Assembly (NCBI RefSeq): GCF_019857205.1 | Contig: NZ_JAHWXO010000002.1 | Coordinates: 310,001 to 374,000, forward strand | DNA: 64,000 nt | Source: Qipengyuania pacifica | GTDB taxonomy: Bacteria; Pseudomonadota; Alphaproteobacteria; Sphingomonadales; Sphingomonadaceae | Direction: 5' to 3' | Shown here: in pieces, positions 17,658-26,659 of the stretch | How positions within the stretch are numbered: position 1 is the stretch's first letter | How the letters are laid out: every line of letters begins with the position of its first letter | Translations under genes and position numbers: made by a program | Notes under the pieces: model-generated | Database searches by the model: none | The model's input: the letters and a program-made list of their open reading frames with translations, nothing else | What the model was told of the DNA's origin: nothing

Positions 17658-18959
17658 ATGGCCGAACGGCCCGAGGGTAGTGCAGCGGAGGGTGATAATC
17701 GCCCGAAACTTTCGTTGCATGTGCCCGAACCTAAATTTCGGCCTGGGGATACGGTCGACTTCTCGCATATAAATGTACCCGAAGCGGGGAGCATGGCACG
17801 TCCCGACGAGACCTGCGACCCGAGCGAAATGCGCGATATGGCGTTTGGCCTGGTGCGCGTACTCGGCGAGGACAATCAGGCGCATGGGGCGTGGAACCCC
17901 AAACTCGATCCGGATACGCTGCGTAAAATGCTCGGTCACATGGCAATGACGCGCGCTTTTGACGAGCGTATGTTCCGAGGTCAGCGGCAGGGCAAAACCA
18001 GCTTCTACATGAAGTGCACGGGCGAAGAGGCGACGAGCGTCTCGGCCAGCATGGCCTTGGCTGCGGACGATATGGTCTTCCCGAGCTATCGCCAGCAGGG
18101 AATCCTGATCCAGCGCGGCTACCCGATGATCGAGATGATCAACCAGATCTATTCGAACAAGGGCGACAAGCTGAAGGGCCGTCAGCTCCCGATCATGTAT
18201 TCGAGCCGCGAGCACAGCTTCTTTACCATCAGCGGCAATCTGGCCACGCAGACGCCGCAGGCGGTAGGCTGGGCAATGGCAAGCGCAATGAAGGGCGACA
18301 GCCGGATTGCGGCCACCTGGGTGGGTGAGGGCAGTACCGCAGAAGGCGACTTCCATTCTGCCTGCACCTTTGCGACCGTGTATAATGCACCGGTTATCCT
18401 CAACATTATCAACAACCAGTGGGCCATCTCCAGCTTCAGCGGTTTTGCTGGTGCCGAACGGACCACCTTTGCTGCCCGTGCGCTCGGCTATGGCCTCGCC
18501 GGCTTGCGCGTCGATGGAAACGATGCGTTGGCGTGTTACGCGGCGGAGAGGTGGGCGGCCAACCGGGCGCGGGCGAATGCCGGGCCGACGCTGATCGAGT
18601 TCTTCACCTACCGCGCGGAGGGGCACTCCACCTCGGACGATCCCACCGGTTATCGCAGTGCGCAGGAGCGCACCGAGTGGCCGCTGGGCGACCCCGTGAC
18701 ACGCCTCAAGGACCATTTGATCGCGATTGGCGAATGGGACGAGGATCGGCAGGAAAAGATGGATCTGGAGGCGGCGGAACACGTCAAGAAGGTCACCAAG
18801 GAAGCCGAAGCAAACGGCATCCTTGGGCACGGTCTCCACCACCCTTTCCGGACCATGTTCGAGGACGTATTCGAAGAGCTTCCCTGGCATCTCAAGGAGC
18901 AGAGCAAGCAGGCGATCCGCGAGCGCGAGATCAAGTTTCCGGGAGGGCTCGACCAGTGA
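17658..18959 (+). CDS. bkdA1: Branched-chain 2-oxoacid dehydrogenase E1 alpha subunit
   Basis: The thiamine-diphosphate decarboxylase subunit acting on 2-oxoacids from Val, Leu and Ile. 433 residues. The TPP motif runs from GEGSTAEGDF to NNQWAIS (about 218-258). The phosphorylation-loop region HSTSDDPTGYR near 324 is conserved in E1 alpha. An N-terminal extension of about 80 residues before the catalytic core is typical of the bkd-type subunit. The ATG at 17658 follows GGGAGA at 8 bp. First gene of a three-gene operon; its stop overlaps the GTG start of the beta subunit. Confidence 0.93.
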   Translation: MAERPEGSAAEGDNRPKLSLHVPEPKFRPGDTVDFSHINVPEAGSMARPDETCDPSEMRDMAFGLVRVLGEDNQAHGAWNPKLDPDTLRKMLGHMAMTRAFDERMFRGQRQGKTSFYMKCTGEEATSVSASMALAADDMVFPSYRQQGILIQRGYPMIEMINQIYSNKGDKLKGRQLPIMYSSREHSFFTISGNLATQTPQAVGWAMASAMKGDSRIAATWVGEGSTAEGDFHSACTFATVYNAPVILNIINNQWAISSFSGFAGAERTTFAARALGYGLAGLRVDGNDALACYAAERWAANRARANAGPTLIEFFTYRAEGHSTSDDPTGYRSAQERTEWPLGDPVTRLKDHLIAIGEWDEDRQEKMDLEAAEHVKKVTKEAEANGILGHGLHHPFRTMFEDVFEELPWHLKEQSKQAIREREIKFPGGLDQ

Positions 18960-20017
18960 GCGCCGACGCGAACACATGTCAATCAAACGTTTCATCCGGC
19001 ACCGAACGCCGGCTGAACATGATCGAAGCGATCAATGAAGCGCTCGATGTATCGATGCAACGCGATGACGACGTTGTCGTCATGGGCGAAGACGTCGGCT
19101 ATTTCGGCGGGGTGTTTCGCTGCACCGCGGGTCTGCAGGAGAAATACGGCAAGACCCGTGTCTTCGACACGCCGATCAATGAATGCGGCATCATCGCGGT
19201 AGCGGTGGGGATGGGGGCCTATGGCCTGCGCCCCGTGCCTGAAATCCAGTTCGCCGATTACATTTATCCCGGTCTCGACCAGCTGATCAGCGAGGCGGCC
19301 CGGCTACGGTATCGCTCGGCCGCGGAATATATCGCTCCGATGACGGTGCGCAGCCCGTTCGGCGGCGGCATCTTTGGCGGACAGACGCATAGCCAGAGCC
19401 CTGAAGCGATCTTTACGCACGTTTCGGGCCTGAAGACGGTTATTCCGGCCACGCCTTACGATGCCAAGGGGCTGCTGATTTCCTGCATCGAGGATAACGA
19501 TCCGGTGATCTTCTTCGAGCCGAAGCGGATCTACAACGGTCCGTTTTCCGGTTATTACGACAAGCCGGTGCAGCCCTGGAAGAAATTCGACGCCAGTGTG
19601 GTGCCCGAAGGATATTACAAGATCCCGCTGGGCAAGGCGCGTCAGGTTACCGAAGGCGAGCAGCTCACCATTCTGGCTTACGGAACCATGGTCCATGTGG
19701 TCGAAGCCGTGTGCAAGGAGAAGGGCGTCCAAGCAGACATCCTCGATCTGCGCACGCTGGTGCCGCTGGACATCGAGGCGATCGAAGCATCGGTCGAGCG
19801 TACCGGCCGATGCCTGATCGTCCATGAGGCGACCCGCACGAGCGGCTTTGGCGCCGAACTTTCCGCATTGGTGACGGAGCGCTGCTTCTATCACCTCGAA
19901 GCCCCGGTCGAACGCGTTACAGGCTTCGACACACCCTATCCCCATAGCCTCGAATGGGCCTATTTTCCCGGCCCGGTCCGCATCGGCGAGGCCATCGACA
20001 AGATCCTCAAGGACTGA
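18956..20017 (+). CDS. bkdA2: Branched-chain 2-oxoacid dehydrogenase E1 beta subunit
   Basis: Partner of E1 alpha; together they form the alpha2beta2 decarboxylase. 353 residues with VVVMGEDVGYFGGVFR, TPINECGIIAVAVGMGAYG and the C-terminal transketolase domain (VHEATRTSGFGAELSALV). The start is taken as GTG 18956, which overlaps the previous stop as GTGA and sits 6-9 bp after GGGAGG. ATG 19019 (MIEAINEAL) is the alternative. The family normally starts shortly before LNMIEAINEAL, so both starts are close. Confidence 0.93.
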   Translation: MSADANTCQSNVSSGTERRLNMIEAINEALDVSMQRDDDVVVMGEDVGYFGGVFRCTAGLQEKYGKTRVFDTPINECGIIAVAVGMGAYGLRPVPEIQFADYIYPGLDQLISEAARLRYRSAAEYIAPMTVRSPFGGGIFGGQTHSQSPEAIFTHVSGLKTVIPATPYDAKGLLISCIEDNDPVIFFEPKRIYNGPFSGYYDKPVQPWKKFDASVVPEGYYKIPLGKARQVTEGEQLTILAYGTMVHVVEAVCKEKGVQADILDLRTLVPLDIEAIEASVERTGRCLIVHEATRTSGFGAELSALVTERCFYHLEAPVERVTGFDTPYPHSLEWAYFPGPVRIGEAIDKILKD

Positions 20018-20022
20018 TCCCC

Positions 20023-21330
20023 ATGGCGAAATTCACCTTCAACATGCCCGATATCGGCGAAGGCATCGCCGAGGCCGAAATCGTGCAGTGGCACAAGCAG
20101 GTCGGCGATACGATCACTGAAGACGAGGAATTCGTCGACATGATGACCGACAAGGCCACCGTGCCCATGGAAAGCCCGGTGACCGGCAAGATTCTCGAGA
20201 TCGCGGGCGGCGAGGGCGACATGGTGTCGATCGGCTCCATGCTCGTCGTGATCGAAGTCGAAGGCGAAGTGCCCGACGAGGTGATCGAGGAAAACGAGGC
20301 GGCGGCCGATGCCGCGCCAGCGCCGAAGGACGACGAGGTAGAAGAGCGGATCGAGGTCGAAAATCCCGATCCATCGGATGCCGACGACGCGATGGCTGCC
20401 GATCCGAGCCCGCCGCCAGCACCCGCCCCGACGCCTGCCCCTGCACCGGCGCAGAAGGCCGATACGCCGGTTCTGGCAACGCCTGCCGTGCGCAAGCGGG
20501 CACGCGATCTCGGTGTCGATCTGGCACAGGTGAAGCCGGCCGAGGATGGCCGCGTTCGTCATGGCGATCTGGACCAGTTCCTGTCTTACACATCGGGTTA
20601 TGGCGCCGCTGCCAAGACCCGCGAGGACGAGGAAAAGAAGGTCATCGGCATGCGCCGCCGCATTGCCGAGAACATGGCCGCGTCGAAGCGCAACATCCCG
20701 CACTTCTCCTACGTGGAAGAATGCGATGTGACTGCGCTGGAAGAACTGCGTGGGCAGCTCAATTCCAACCGCGGCGATAAGCCCAAGCTGACGCTGCTTC
20801 CGCTGCTGATCACCGCGATCTGCAAGACATTGCCAGATTTCCCGATGATCAACGCACGGTACGACGATGAAGCGGGCGTGGTGACGCGGTATGGCGCGGT
20901 GCATCTTGGCATGGCCGCACAGACCGATGCCGGTCTGATGGTGCCCGTCATCAAGAATGCTCAGGCCAAGAACCTGTGGCAGTTGGCCAATGAAATTACG
21001 CGTCTGGCCGAGGCAGCCCGAAATGGCACCGCCAAATCGGAAGAGCTGCAAGGTGGGACACTGACGGTGACATCGCTCGGACCGCTTGGCGGGGTAGCGA
21101 CGACACCGGTCATCAATCGTCCGGAAGTTGCCATCATCGGTCCGAACCGCATCATCGAACGCCCGATGTATGTTACTGGCACGGATGGCGTGGAGCGCAT
21201 CGAAAAGCGCAAGCTGATGAATATCTCGATCAGTTGCGATCATCGCGTTGTCGATGGTTGGGATGCGGCAAGCTTCGTACAACAGCTGAAGAATCTGCTC
21301 GAAAAGCCTGCTCTGATCCTGGTGGACTGA
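20023..21330 (+). CDS. bkdB: Dihydrolipoyl acyltransferase (E2) of the branched-chain complex
   Basis: The core of the complex, passing the acyl group from lipoate to CoA. 435 residues: one lipoyl domain (1-80, lipoylated Lys in the motif MTDKATVPME near 44), an acidic then Ala/Pro-rich linker (about 85-148), a peripheral-subunit-binding domain (ATPAVRKRARDLGVDL, about 152-185) and the catalytic domain with SCDHRVVDGWDAA (His near 406). No E3 gene (lpd) follows, so the complex must use an E3 encoded elsewhere. Next downstream is a 373-bp gap before tRNA-Asp. Confidence 0.94.
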   Translation: MAKFTFNMPDIGEGIAEAEIVQWHKQVGDTITEDEEFVDMMTDKATVPMESPVTGKILEIAGGEGDMVSIGSMLVVIEVEGEVPDEVIEENEAAADAAPAPKDDEVEERIEVENPDPSDADDAMAADPSPPPAPAPTPAPAPAQKADTPVLATPAVRKRARDLGVDLAQVKPAEDGRVRHGDLDQFLSYTSGYGAAAKTREDEEKKVIGMRRRIAENMAASKRNIPHFSYVEECDVTALEELRGQLNSNRGDKPKLTLLPLLITAICKTLPDFPMINARYDDEAGVVTRYGAVHLGMAAQTDAGLMVPVIKNAQAKNLWQLANEITRLAEAARNGTAKSEELQGGTLTVTSLGPLGGVATTPVINRPEVAIIGPNRIIERPMYVTGTDGVERIEKRKLMNISISCDHRVVDGWDAASFVQQLKNLLEKPALILVD

Positions 21331-21702
21331 CGCGATTAGCTGGCCTCGCTGGCTGGCGAGCGCACAGTCGCAAACCGTCTGATAAAATATGCCCGGTGCG
21401 TGGGTTGCGATTTAGCAGCCCCGCGCCGGGCGCCTTCGTTTGTCCAGAATAGCTTGTAAAATCCCGGCAGCCCCATTTATGTCGAGCAACCCTTTCGGAA
21501 ATAACGATAAATTCCGGTCCGCGACGATGGGATGCATGATATCGGCATAGGACATTGGCTGAATTAGGCCGCGATCCAACGCGCCGAATTGTGGTAAAAC
21601 TGGAGGTCGAAAAATGCCCGCACAAAAAGAGCAAAAAAGCGTCACATCGGCCATTGACAGAAATCGGACCCGCCCGTAGATGCGCGGCTCCCAAGTGGCT
21701 GC
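21331..21702. other. Intergenic region between E2 gene and tRNA-Asp, 372 bp
   Basis: I see no supported protein gene. The minus-strand open frame that spans the tRNA is the well-known artefact of reading antisense to a tRNA. The right end carries the tRNA-Asp promoter. No clear intrinsic terminator for the bkd operon is visible. Confidence 0.6.
21654..21682 (+). promoter_or_regulatory. Promoter of tRNA-Asp
   Basis: TTGACA (21654-21659, consensus), 17-bp spacer, TAGATG (21677-21682). Start near 21689 gives a 14-nt leader. Confidence 0.7.
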
Positions 21703-21785
21703 GCGGGTGTAGCTCAGTTGGTTAGAGTGTCGGCCTGTCACGCCGAAGGTCGCGGGTTCGAGTCCCGTCACTCGCGCCACTTGGG
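21690..21785 (+). repeat. Inverted repeat bracketing tRNA-Asp
   Basis: CCCAAGTGGC (21690-21699) in the leader is perfectly complementary to GCCACTTGGG (21776-21785), which contains the discriminator base and CCA. It is followed by AATTTT. In the precursor this would continue the acceptor helix by ten pairs, interrupted only by three leader bases. Confidence 0.7.
21703..21779 (+). tRNA. tRNA-Asp(GTC)
   Basis: A 77-nt gene with encoded CCA. The acceptor is GCGGGTG/CACTCGC (with wobble), the D-arm AGCTCAGTTGGTTAGAGT, the anticodon stem TCGGC/GCCGA with loop CTGTCAC (anticodon GTC), and the T-loop GGTTCGAGTCC. Confidence 0.98.
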
Positions 21786-21897
21786 AATTTTCTCTACAAT
21801 TCGACTATGGTCAAAGCGCCTTGTTTGAAGATGCGCCGACGACCTATCGCGGGCCCTTCACGAACGGCGTTAGATGGCGCTCGACATGCGCCGGGGA

Positions 21898-22113
21898 TCA
21901 ACCCCAGCGCCCGGTTTCCATCCAGATGAGAAAGCGCCTGAGCGGCAGCAGCCAAATCAGGCCCAGAACGATGTAAATGAGCGTCTGCACGAGGGTAGGC
22001 CAATCGCCGATCACACCGGGGGCATAACGCGCGATGACAATCCCGTAGATCGCCAGCACCACCAGCAGGCCGAGAATGCCAACGGGAATGCGCCAGGTCG
22101 GTTCTTTCCTCAT
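21898..22113 (-). CDS. DUF2842-family small membrane protein
   Basis: 71 residues with two predicted membrane helices (VGILGLLVVLAIYGIVIA and LIYIVLGLIWLLPL) separated by a short loop around GDWPTLVQ, ending in FLIWMETGRWG. The size, the W-P-x-LVQ loop and the terminal WMETG are the features of DUF2842, an alphaproteobacterial family of unknown function. Its ATG overlaps the stop of the cyclo-ligase gene (ATGA), so it belongs to the same transcript. No function can be assigned. Confidence 0.8.
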   Translation of the reverse strand: MRKEPTWRIPVGILGLLVVLAIYGIVIARYAPGVIGDWPTLVQTLIYIVLGLIWLLPLRRFLIWMETGRWG

Positions 22114-22682
22114 GCGAAAGGTCCGTACATGCGCGTAGGAGTTACGACGGCCCCGAGGGGTATGTCGTGCGGCTCTGTAGGCAAGGTTTCGACAAGCTGA
22201 CAGTCCCAGGCGAGCCCGATCGTTGTCGTACCGGGATGCGCAACAAGCCAGCGGTCATAGTGGCCGCCACCCTGACCGAGGCGACCGCCGGTTTCGGTAA
22301 AGCCGACCAACGGTACGAACAGGACGTCGGGTACGATTTCTTCCGTCGCAGTCGTCGGCTGCTTGATGCCGAAGGGCCCCGTTTCAACATCGCTTTCATC
22401 GTGAGGATCCACGAAGCGGCGGAATTGCATCCGCGTATTCATGGCCGAAAAATGCGGCAACGAGATTTCGTGCCCCTGTTCGAAAAAATAGCGTGCGTAG
22501 GCCGCTGTCGGCGCTTCGGAAGAGCCGGCGTGATAAAGCCCGATGGTCGCATCGTCCGGTATCATTTCCATGAGGGGGGCAGGCGGGCGCATGAACACGA
22601 GCGTGCGCATGCTATCGGGAAGGGCGGCCACGTGTTCACGCCGTTTGGCGCGAAGCTGCTTTCTGAGATCGTTCTTGGTCAC
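22110..22682 (-). CDS. 5-formyltetrahydrofolate cyclo-ligase
   Basis: Converts 5-formyl-THF to 5,10-methenyl-THF with ATP (EC 6.3.3.2), returning stored folate to the active pool. 190 residues. The conserved substrate/nucleotide segment reads VPLVGFTETGGRLGQGGGHYDRWL (central part near 130-150), and the N-terminal KxxLRKQLRAKRRE helix is typical. It lies downstream of the 6S RNA and zapA, the classic arrangement of this gene in proteobacteria. Confidence 0.95.
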   Translation of the reverse strand: MTKNDLRKQLRAKRREHVAALPDSMRTLVFMRPPAPLMEMIPDDATIGLYHAGSSEAPTAAYARYFFEQGHEISLPHFSAMNTRMQFRRFVDPHDESDVETGPFGIKQPTTATEEIVPDVLFVPLVGFTETGGRLGQGGGHYDRWLVAHPGTTTIGLAWDCQLVETLPTEPHDIPLGAVVTPTRMYGPFA

Positions 22683-22734
22683 ACACAGGTCCTTATCGGC
22701 AGATCACTCCGGCGTCCAAGGGATCAACGATGGG

Positions 22735-22880
22735 GAGGGATGGTGAGTGGCGGAACCACCATGGGTCGTTTCCGGCGAAATCCTCTGACGCGAAAACGTC
22801 AGGTGGGTACCGTTTGCCCCAATCCCACGGCCGAACCGGTGGACCAGGGCAGGGACAGCTCCCATGGATTGCTTATAGCC
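22735..22880 (-). ncRNA. ssrS: 6S RNA (approximate ends)
   Basis: 6S RNA binds and restrains sigma-70 RNA polymerase. The assignment rests mainly on context: this 246-bp gap lies between zapA and the cyclo-ligase gene on one strand, where proteobacterial ssrS sits. The gap is GC-rich, non-coding and strongly self-complementary. CCATGGG (22867-22861) pairs with CCCATGG (22765-22759) as a closing stem around a central region with further hairpins, such as CTGACG-TTTT-CGTCAG. A weak promoter (-35 near 22912-22907, -10 TATCCC at 22889-22884) suggests a 5' end near 22878. The ends are estimates. Confidence 0.72.
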
Positions 22881-22928
22881 TCAGGGATATTCATGCGGCT
22901 CGTGCCGGGCAGTCCCGCCGTGCCCTAT

Positions 22929-23252
22929 TTAGGAGGTACTGCCGCTACCCTCAAGGGTGGAAGCGGCATTCTCCAGCGCGATGGCCATGCGTTCGAGCTG
23001 ATTGCCCAGACGATCCGTGTCGAAACCAGGTTCTGTGGCCGGTGAAGGCTTGTCCCGTGCTTCTTCCACTTCGTCCGCAAGTATGAGCGCGGCGAACAGC
23101 AGGTTCTTGGCATCGTTACTGGACAGATTATTGCCCATCGCACTCAGTTTGCCATCGATCACGCTGGCAAGGTGCCGAACATGATCTTCCTGCCCATCGG
23201 CACAAGAGACGGTATAGTTGCGGCCACCGATCGAAAGCGTGACGTCGCTCAT
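22929..23252 (-). CDS. zapA: Cell division protein ZapA
   Basis: A small FtsZ-ring stabiliser that bundles FtsZ filaments at mid-cell. 107 residues: an N-terminal globular part (LSIGGRNYTVSCADGQEDHVRHLASVID) and a C-terminal coiled coil (about 55-95, NLLFAALILADEVEEAR onward). Length and motifs match the family. Its ATG overlaps the stop of the upstream coiled-coil gene by 4 bp. Confidence 0.92.
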   Translation of the reverse strand: MSDVTLSIGGRNYTVSCADGQEDHVRHLASVIDGKLSAMGNNLSSNDAKNLLFAALILADEVEEARDKPSPATEPGFDTDRLGNQLERMAIALENAASTLEGSGSTS

Positions 23253-23455
23253 CGCTTCAGACCTTCGATGAGATCGTCGAGTTGCGAAATGCTGCCCGAC
23301 ACCCGTTTGCGCAGCGTTTCATAGCGTTCGGCCAGTTCGGCATCGCCCGCATCTGTCGCTGCAGTCGAATGGGAGGCCAAGGCGGCCTGCGTTTCGATCC
23401 GCGCAAGGGCGCGATCGATGCGGTCCATGGCATTTTTGATGCGGTCGGAACTCAT
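23249..23455 (-). CDS. Small coiled-coil protein upstream of zapA
   Basis: 68 residues, almost wholly helical with heptad-like spacing (MDRIDRALARIETQ; LAERYETLRKRVSGSISQLDDLIEGL). It overlaps zapA by 4 bp (ATGA) and so is probably co-translated with it. In other alphaproteobacteria a small coiled-coil gene (DUF4164-like) occupies this place; a role with ZapA in the division ring is inferred from that. The start MSSDRIKNAMD is the only ATG that leaves room for the divergent transketolase promoter. Confidence 0.75.
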   Translation of the reverse strand: MSSDRIKNAMDRIDRALARIETQAALASHSTAATDAGDAELAERYETLRKRVSGSISQLDDLIEGLKR

Positions 23456-23481
23456 AAGGCGTGCAGAATACCGATTTTGCC

Positions 23482-23507
23482 GCGGCGAGGCAAAGGTTTG
23501 CAGCCGC
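23482..23507. promoter_or_regulatory. Nested inverted repeat between zapA operon and transketolase
   Basis: GCGGC-GAG-GCAAA-GG-TTTGC-A-GCCGC: an inner palindrome GCAAAGGTTTGC (23490-23501) flanked by a second 5-bp pair. It lies 27 bp before the divergent small gene and 126 bp before tkt. It could be an operator or a hairpin; no T-run follows. Confidence 0.35.
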
Positions 23508-23633
23508 CTGTTGATAAGTGAAGTGAAGGGGGCGGAAGCTGTGAATGCCCACCTGCGCGGGTTGACCTTGCGCGCGCGCTCCGCGAAGGCTTCGCGCGCG
23601 TCGAATCGGCCCCTTTTTCCGGAGAAATTTCCC

Positions 23634-25625
23634 ATGAGTCTCGCCACATCTCGCATGGTCCCGATGGCCAACGCCATCAGGGCGCTTTCGATGGATGCGG
23701 TACAGGCTGCAAACTCAGGGCATCCGGGAATGCCGATGGGTATGGCCGATGTGGCGACCGTGTTGTGGAGCGAGTATCTAAAGCATGATCCCAAGGCCCC
23801 CGGCTGGGCCGATCGGGACCGCTTCGTGCTGTCGGCCGGACACGGTTCGATGCTGATTTATTCGCTTCTTCATCTGTCGGGTTACGAACGTCCCACGATG
23901 GAAGACATCCGCAATTTCCGTCAGATTGGCAGCCCTTGCGCCGGGCATCCGGAAAACTTCCTCCTCGACGGCGTTGAAAGCACGACCGGCCCGCTGGGCC
24001 AGGGCCTGGCGATGTCCGTCGGAATGGCCATGGCCGAACGTCATCTCAATGCGACGTTTGGTGACGAGATCGTCGATCATCGCACTTGGGTGATTGCCGG
24101 TGACGGTTGCCTGATGGAAGGCATCAATCACGAAGCGATCGGCCTTGCCGGGCACCTCAAGCTGGGCCGTCTGACAGTGTTCTGGGACGACAACAACATC
24201 ACCATCGACGGGACGACCGACCTTTCGACCAGCGAAAACATCAAGGCGCGTTACGAAGCGACCGGATGGCATGTAGTTAGCTGCGACGGCCACGATTTCG
24301 ACGACATTCGCCGGGCGATCGACGAGGCGGTCGCCGATGAACGCCCGTCGCTCATCGCCTGCAAAACGGTGATCGGAAAGGGAGCGCCCAACAAGCAGGG
24401 AACCAGCGCGACGCACGGCGCACCACTTGGCGATGACGAAATTACCGCGGCGCGCGGTGTACTGGGCTGGGAATCGGCACCGTTCGAAATTCCCGAAGAA
24501 GTGCTGTCGGACTGGCGCGGCACGGCGGACGACGGCGCGCGGGCGCACAGCGAATGGCAGATGCGCCTCGACGGGTATGCGCAGAAGGCGGAATTCCAGC
24601 GCCGGATGGCGGGCGAGCTGCCCAAGGACTTCAGCCTCGACAAATATATCAAGGGGTTGATCGATCAACCTCAGAAGGTTGCAACGCGCAAGGCCAGCGA
24701 AATGGCCCTGGCGGAAATCAACACCGGCCTTCCCGAAACGATTGGCGGCAGTGCCGACCTTACCGGTTCGAACAACACCAAGGCAGGCGGTATCGGCCCG
24801 TTCACGGCCGATGATTACAGCGGCCGCTATGTCTATTACGGTATTCGCGAATTCGGCATGGCCGCAGCGATGAACGGCATGGCACTGCACGGCGGCGTCA
24901 TTCCTTATGGCGGCACGTTCCTGGTGTTCACAGATTATTGCCGCGCGGCCATCCGGTTGTCGGCCCTGCAGCAGGCGCGCGTCGTTTATGTCATGACGCA
25001 TGACAGCATCGGATTGGGGGAAGACGGCCCGACCCATCAGCCCATCGAGCATGTCCAGTCGCTGCGCATGATGCCCAATCTGCTGGTCATGCGCCCCGCC
25101 GATGCAGTCGAAACCGCGGAATGCTGGGACATAGCGCTGCGCCAGCCCGATCGCCCGACGGTGCTCGCGCTGAGCCGCCAGAACCTGCCGCAAATGCGGA
25201 CGCACCAGCTCTCCGAAAACATGACCGGGCGCGGTGGTTACCGGCTCAAGGCGGCGCAGGCTGCGCGGCGTGTCATCCTGATTGCGACCGGATCAGAGCT
25301 GCATGTGGCGATGGAATGCGCGGAAAAGCTGGAAGCGGACGGTATCGGTGCCGATGTCGTATCGATGGTGTGCACGCAGCTTTTTGACGAGCAGGACGAT
25401 GCCTATCGCGCCGACATTCTTCCGGATGTTTCGCCCGACGAAGTTTTGCGGGTGAGCATCGAAGCGGGCACCACCTTCGGGTGGGATCGCTATACGATGA
25501 CCAATGGCTTGCGCATCGGGATCGATCGGTTCGGCGCAAGCGCACCCGCCGAAGATCTGTTTGAAAAATTCGGCCTCACTGCGGACGCGATCGTTCCGCA
25601 AATCATGAATAAACTGAACGCTTAA
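23634..25625 (+). CDS. tkt: Transketolase
   Basis: Moves two-carbon units between sugar phosphates in the pentose-phosphate pathway (EC 2.2.1.1). 663 residues, standard. Thiamine-diphosphate motif [13 protein letters not shown] near 155, with the conserved HPGMPMG and GPLGQG loops before it; the pyrimidine domain has [25 protein letters not shown] is the substrate His loop. The ATG at 23634 follows GGAGAAA. It heads a run tkt-gap-pgk-thioesterase with gaps of 10-16 bp, clearly one transcription unit. A GC-rich inverted repeat (CGCGAA-GGC-TTCGCG) lies about 35 bp upstream of the start. Confidence 0.97.
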   Translation: MSLATSRMVPMANAIRALSMDAVQAANSGHPGMPMGMADVATVLWSEYLKHDPKAPGWADRDRFVLSAGHGSMLIYSLLHLSGYERPTMEDIRNFRQIGSPCAGHPENFLLDGVESTTGPLGQGLAMSVGMAMAERHLNATFGDEIVDHRTWVIAGDGCLMEGINHEAIGLAGHLKLGRLTVFWDDNNITIDGTTDLSTSENIKARYEATGWHVVSCDGHDFDDIRRAIDEAVADERPSLIACKTVIGKGAPNKQGTSATHGAPLGDDEITAARGVLGWESAPFEIPEEVLSDWRGTADDGARAHSEWQMRLDGYAQKAEFQRRMAGELPKDFSLDKYIKGLIDQPQKVATRKASEMALAEINTGLPETIGGSADLTGSNNTKAGGIGPFTADDYSGRYVYYGIREFGMAAAMNGMALHGGVIPYGGTFLVFTDYCRAAIRLSALQQARVVYVMTHDSIGLGEDGPTHQPIEHVQSLRMMPNLLVMRPADAVETAECWDIALRQPDRPTVLALSRQNLPQMRTHQLSENMTGRGGYRLKAAQAARRVILIATGSELHVAMECAEKLEADGIGADVVSMVCTQLFDEQDDAYRADILPDVSPDEVLRVSIEAGTTFGWDRYTMTNGLRIGIDRFGASAPAEDLFEKFGLTADAIVPQIMNKLNA

Positions 25626-25641
25626 GCAGGAGTTCTTTCCA

Positions 25642-26649
25642 ATGGCGACCAAGGTTGCAATCAACGGTTTCGGACGTATCGGCCGCCTCGTGGCGCGCGC
25701 CATTCTCGAGCGCGACGACCATGATCTGGATCTCGTCAGCATCAACGATCTGGCGGATACGAAATCGAACGCGATCCTGTTTCAGTACGATTCGACGCAC
25801 GGGCGCTTCCCCGGCACCGTCGAAGTGGGCGACAACGCGATCATCGTGAACGGCAAGTCGATCGCCGTGACCAGCGAGCGCGAGCCCGGCAAGCTGCCGC
25901 ATGGCGAGCAGGGCGTGGACATTGTGCTGGAATGCACCGGTTTCTTCCAGTCGGACGAGGCGTGCCGCCCGCATCTCGATGCAGGCGCCAAGCGCGTGCT
26001 GATCTCAGCCCCGGCTAAGGGCGTTTCCGCGACGATCGTCTTCGGCGTCAATGACGAGACCCTGACAGCGGAAGACGTGATCGTCTCCAACGCCAGCTGC
26101 ACGACTAACTGCCTCTCGCCGATGGCCAAGGTGCTGCACGAAACCGTCGGTATCGAGCGTGGTTTCATGACCACGATCCACAGCTACACCAACGACCAGC
26201 GCATGCTCGACCAGATGCATGGCGACATGCGCCGCGCACGCGGCGGGGCGCAGAACATGATCCCGACAACGACCGGCGCTGCCCGCGCGGTCGGCCTCGT
26301 ACTGCCCGAACTGGCAGGTAAGCTCGACGGGTCGAGCGTGCGTGTGCCGACGCCGAACGTCAGCCTTGTCGATCTCGTCTTCACCCCCGGCCGCGACACC
26401 AGCGCCGAGGAACTGAACGCGGCCCTGAAGGCCGCGGCGGAAGGCAAGATGAAGGGCGTGCTCGATTACACCGACCAGCCACTGGTCTCCTCGGACTTCA
26501 ACCACTATCCGGCCAGCTCGACCATCGACAGCCTCGAAACCAGCGTGATGGAGGGCAAGCTCGCCCGCGTCGTGAGCTGGTACGACAACGAATGGGGCTT
26601 CTCCAACCGCATGATCGATACCGCCGGCGTAATGGCGAAGTTCCTCTAA
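25642..26649 (+). CDS. gap: Glyceraldehyde-3-phosphate dehydrogenase, type I
   Basis: Oxidises glyceraldehyde 3-phosphate to 1,3-bisphosphoglycerate, or the reverse in gluconeogenesis. 335 residues. The Rossmann motif INGFGRIGR opens the protein; the catalytic Cys is in [12 protein letters not shown] near 153; the C-terminal [11 protein letters not shown] is present. It lies 16 bp after tkt and 10 bp before pgk. The NAD/NADP preference cannot be settled by eye. Confidence 0.97.
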   Translation: MATKVAINGFGRIGRLVARAILERDDHDLDLVSINDLADTKSNAILFQYDSTHGRFPGTVEVGDNAIIVNGKSIAVTSEREPGKLPHGEQGVDIVLECTGFFQSDEACRPHLDAGAKRVLISAPAKGVSATIVFGVNDETLTAEDVIVSNASCTTNCLSPMAKVLHETVGIERGFMTTIHSYTNDQRMLDQMHGDMRRARGGAQNMIPTTTGAARAVGLVLPELAGKLDGSSVRVPTPNVSLVDLVFTPGRDTSAEELNAALKAAAEGKMKGVLDYTDQPLVSSDFNHYPASSTIDSLETSVMEGKLARVVSWYDNEWGFSNRMIDTAGVMAKFL

Positions 26650-26659
26650 GGACATTTGC

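Noticed and set aside
19960..21282. A 440-codon minus-strand open frame
   Set aside because: Antisense shadow of the E2 acyltransferase gene, His-rich translation typical of reversed GC-rich codons.
21412..21780. Protein starting MARVTGLEPATFGVTG
   Set aside because: This is the familiar false protein made by reading antisense through a tRNA gene (here tRNA-Asp).
23778..25205. A 475-codon minus-strand open frame
   Set aside because: Antisense to transketolase, with no domain or start signal.
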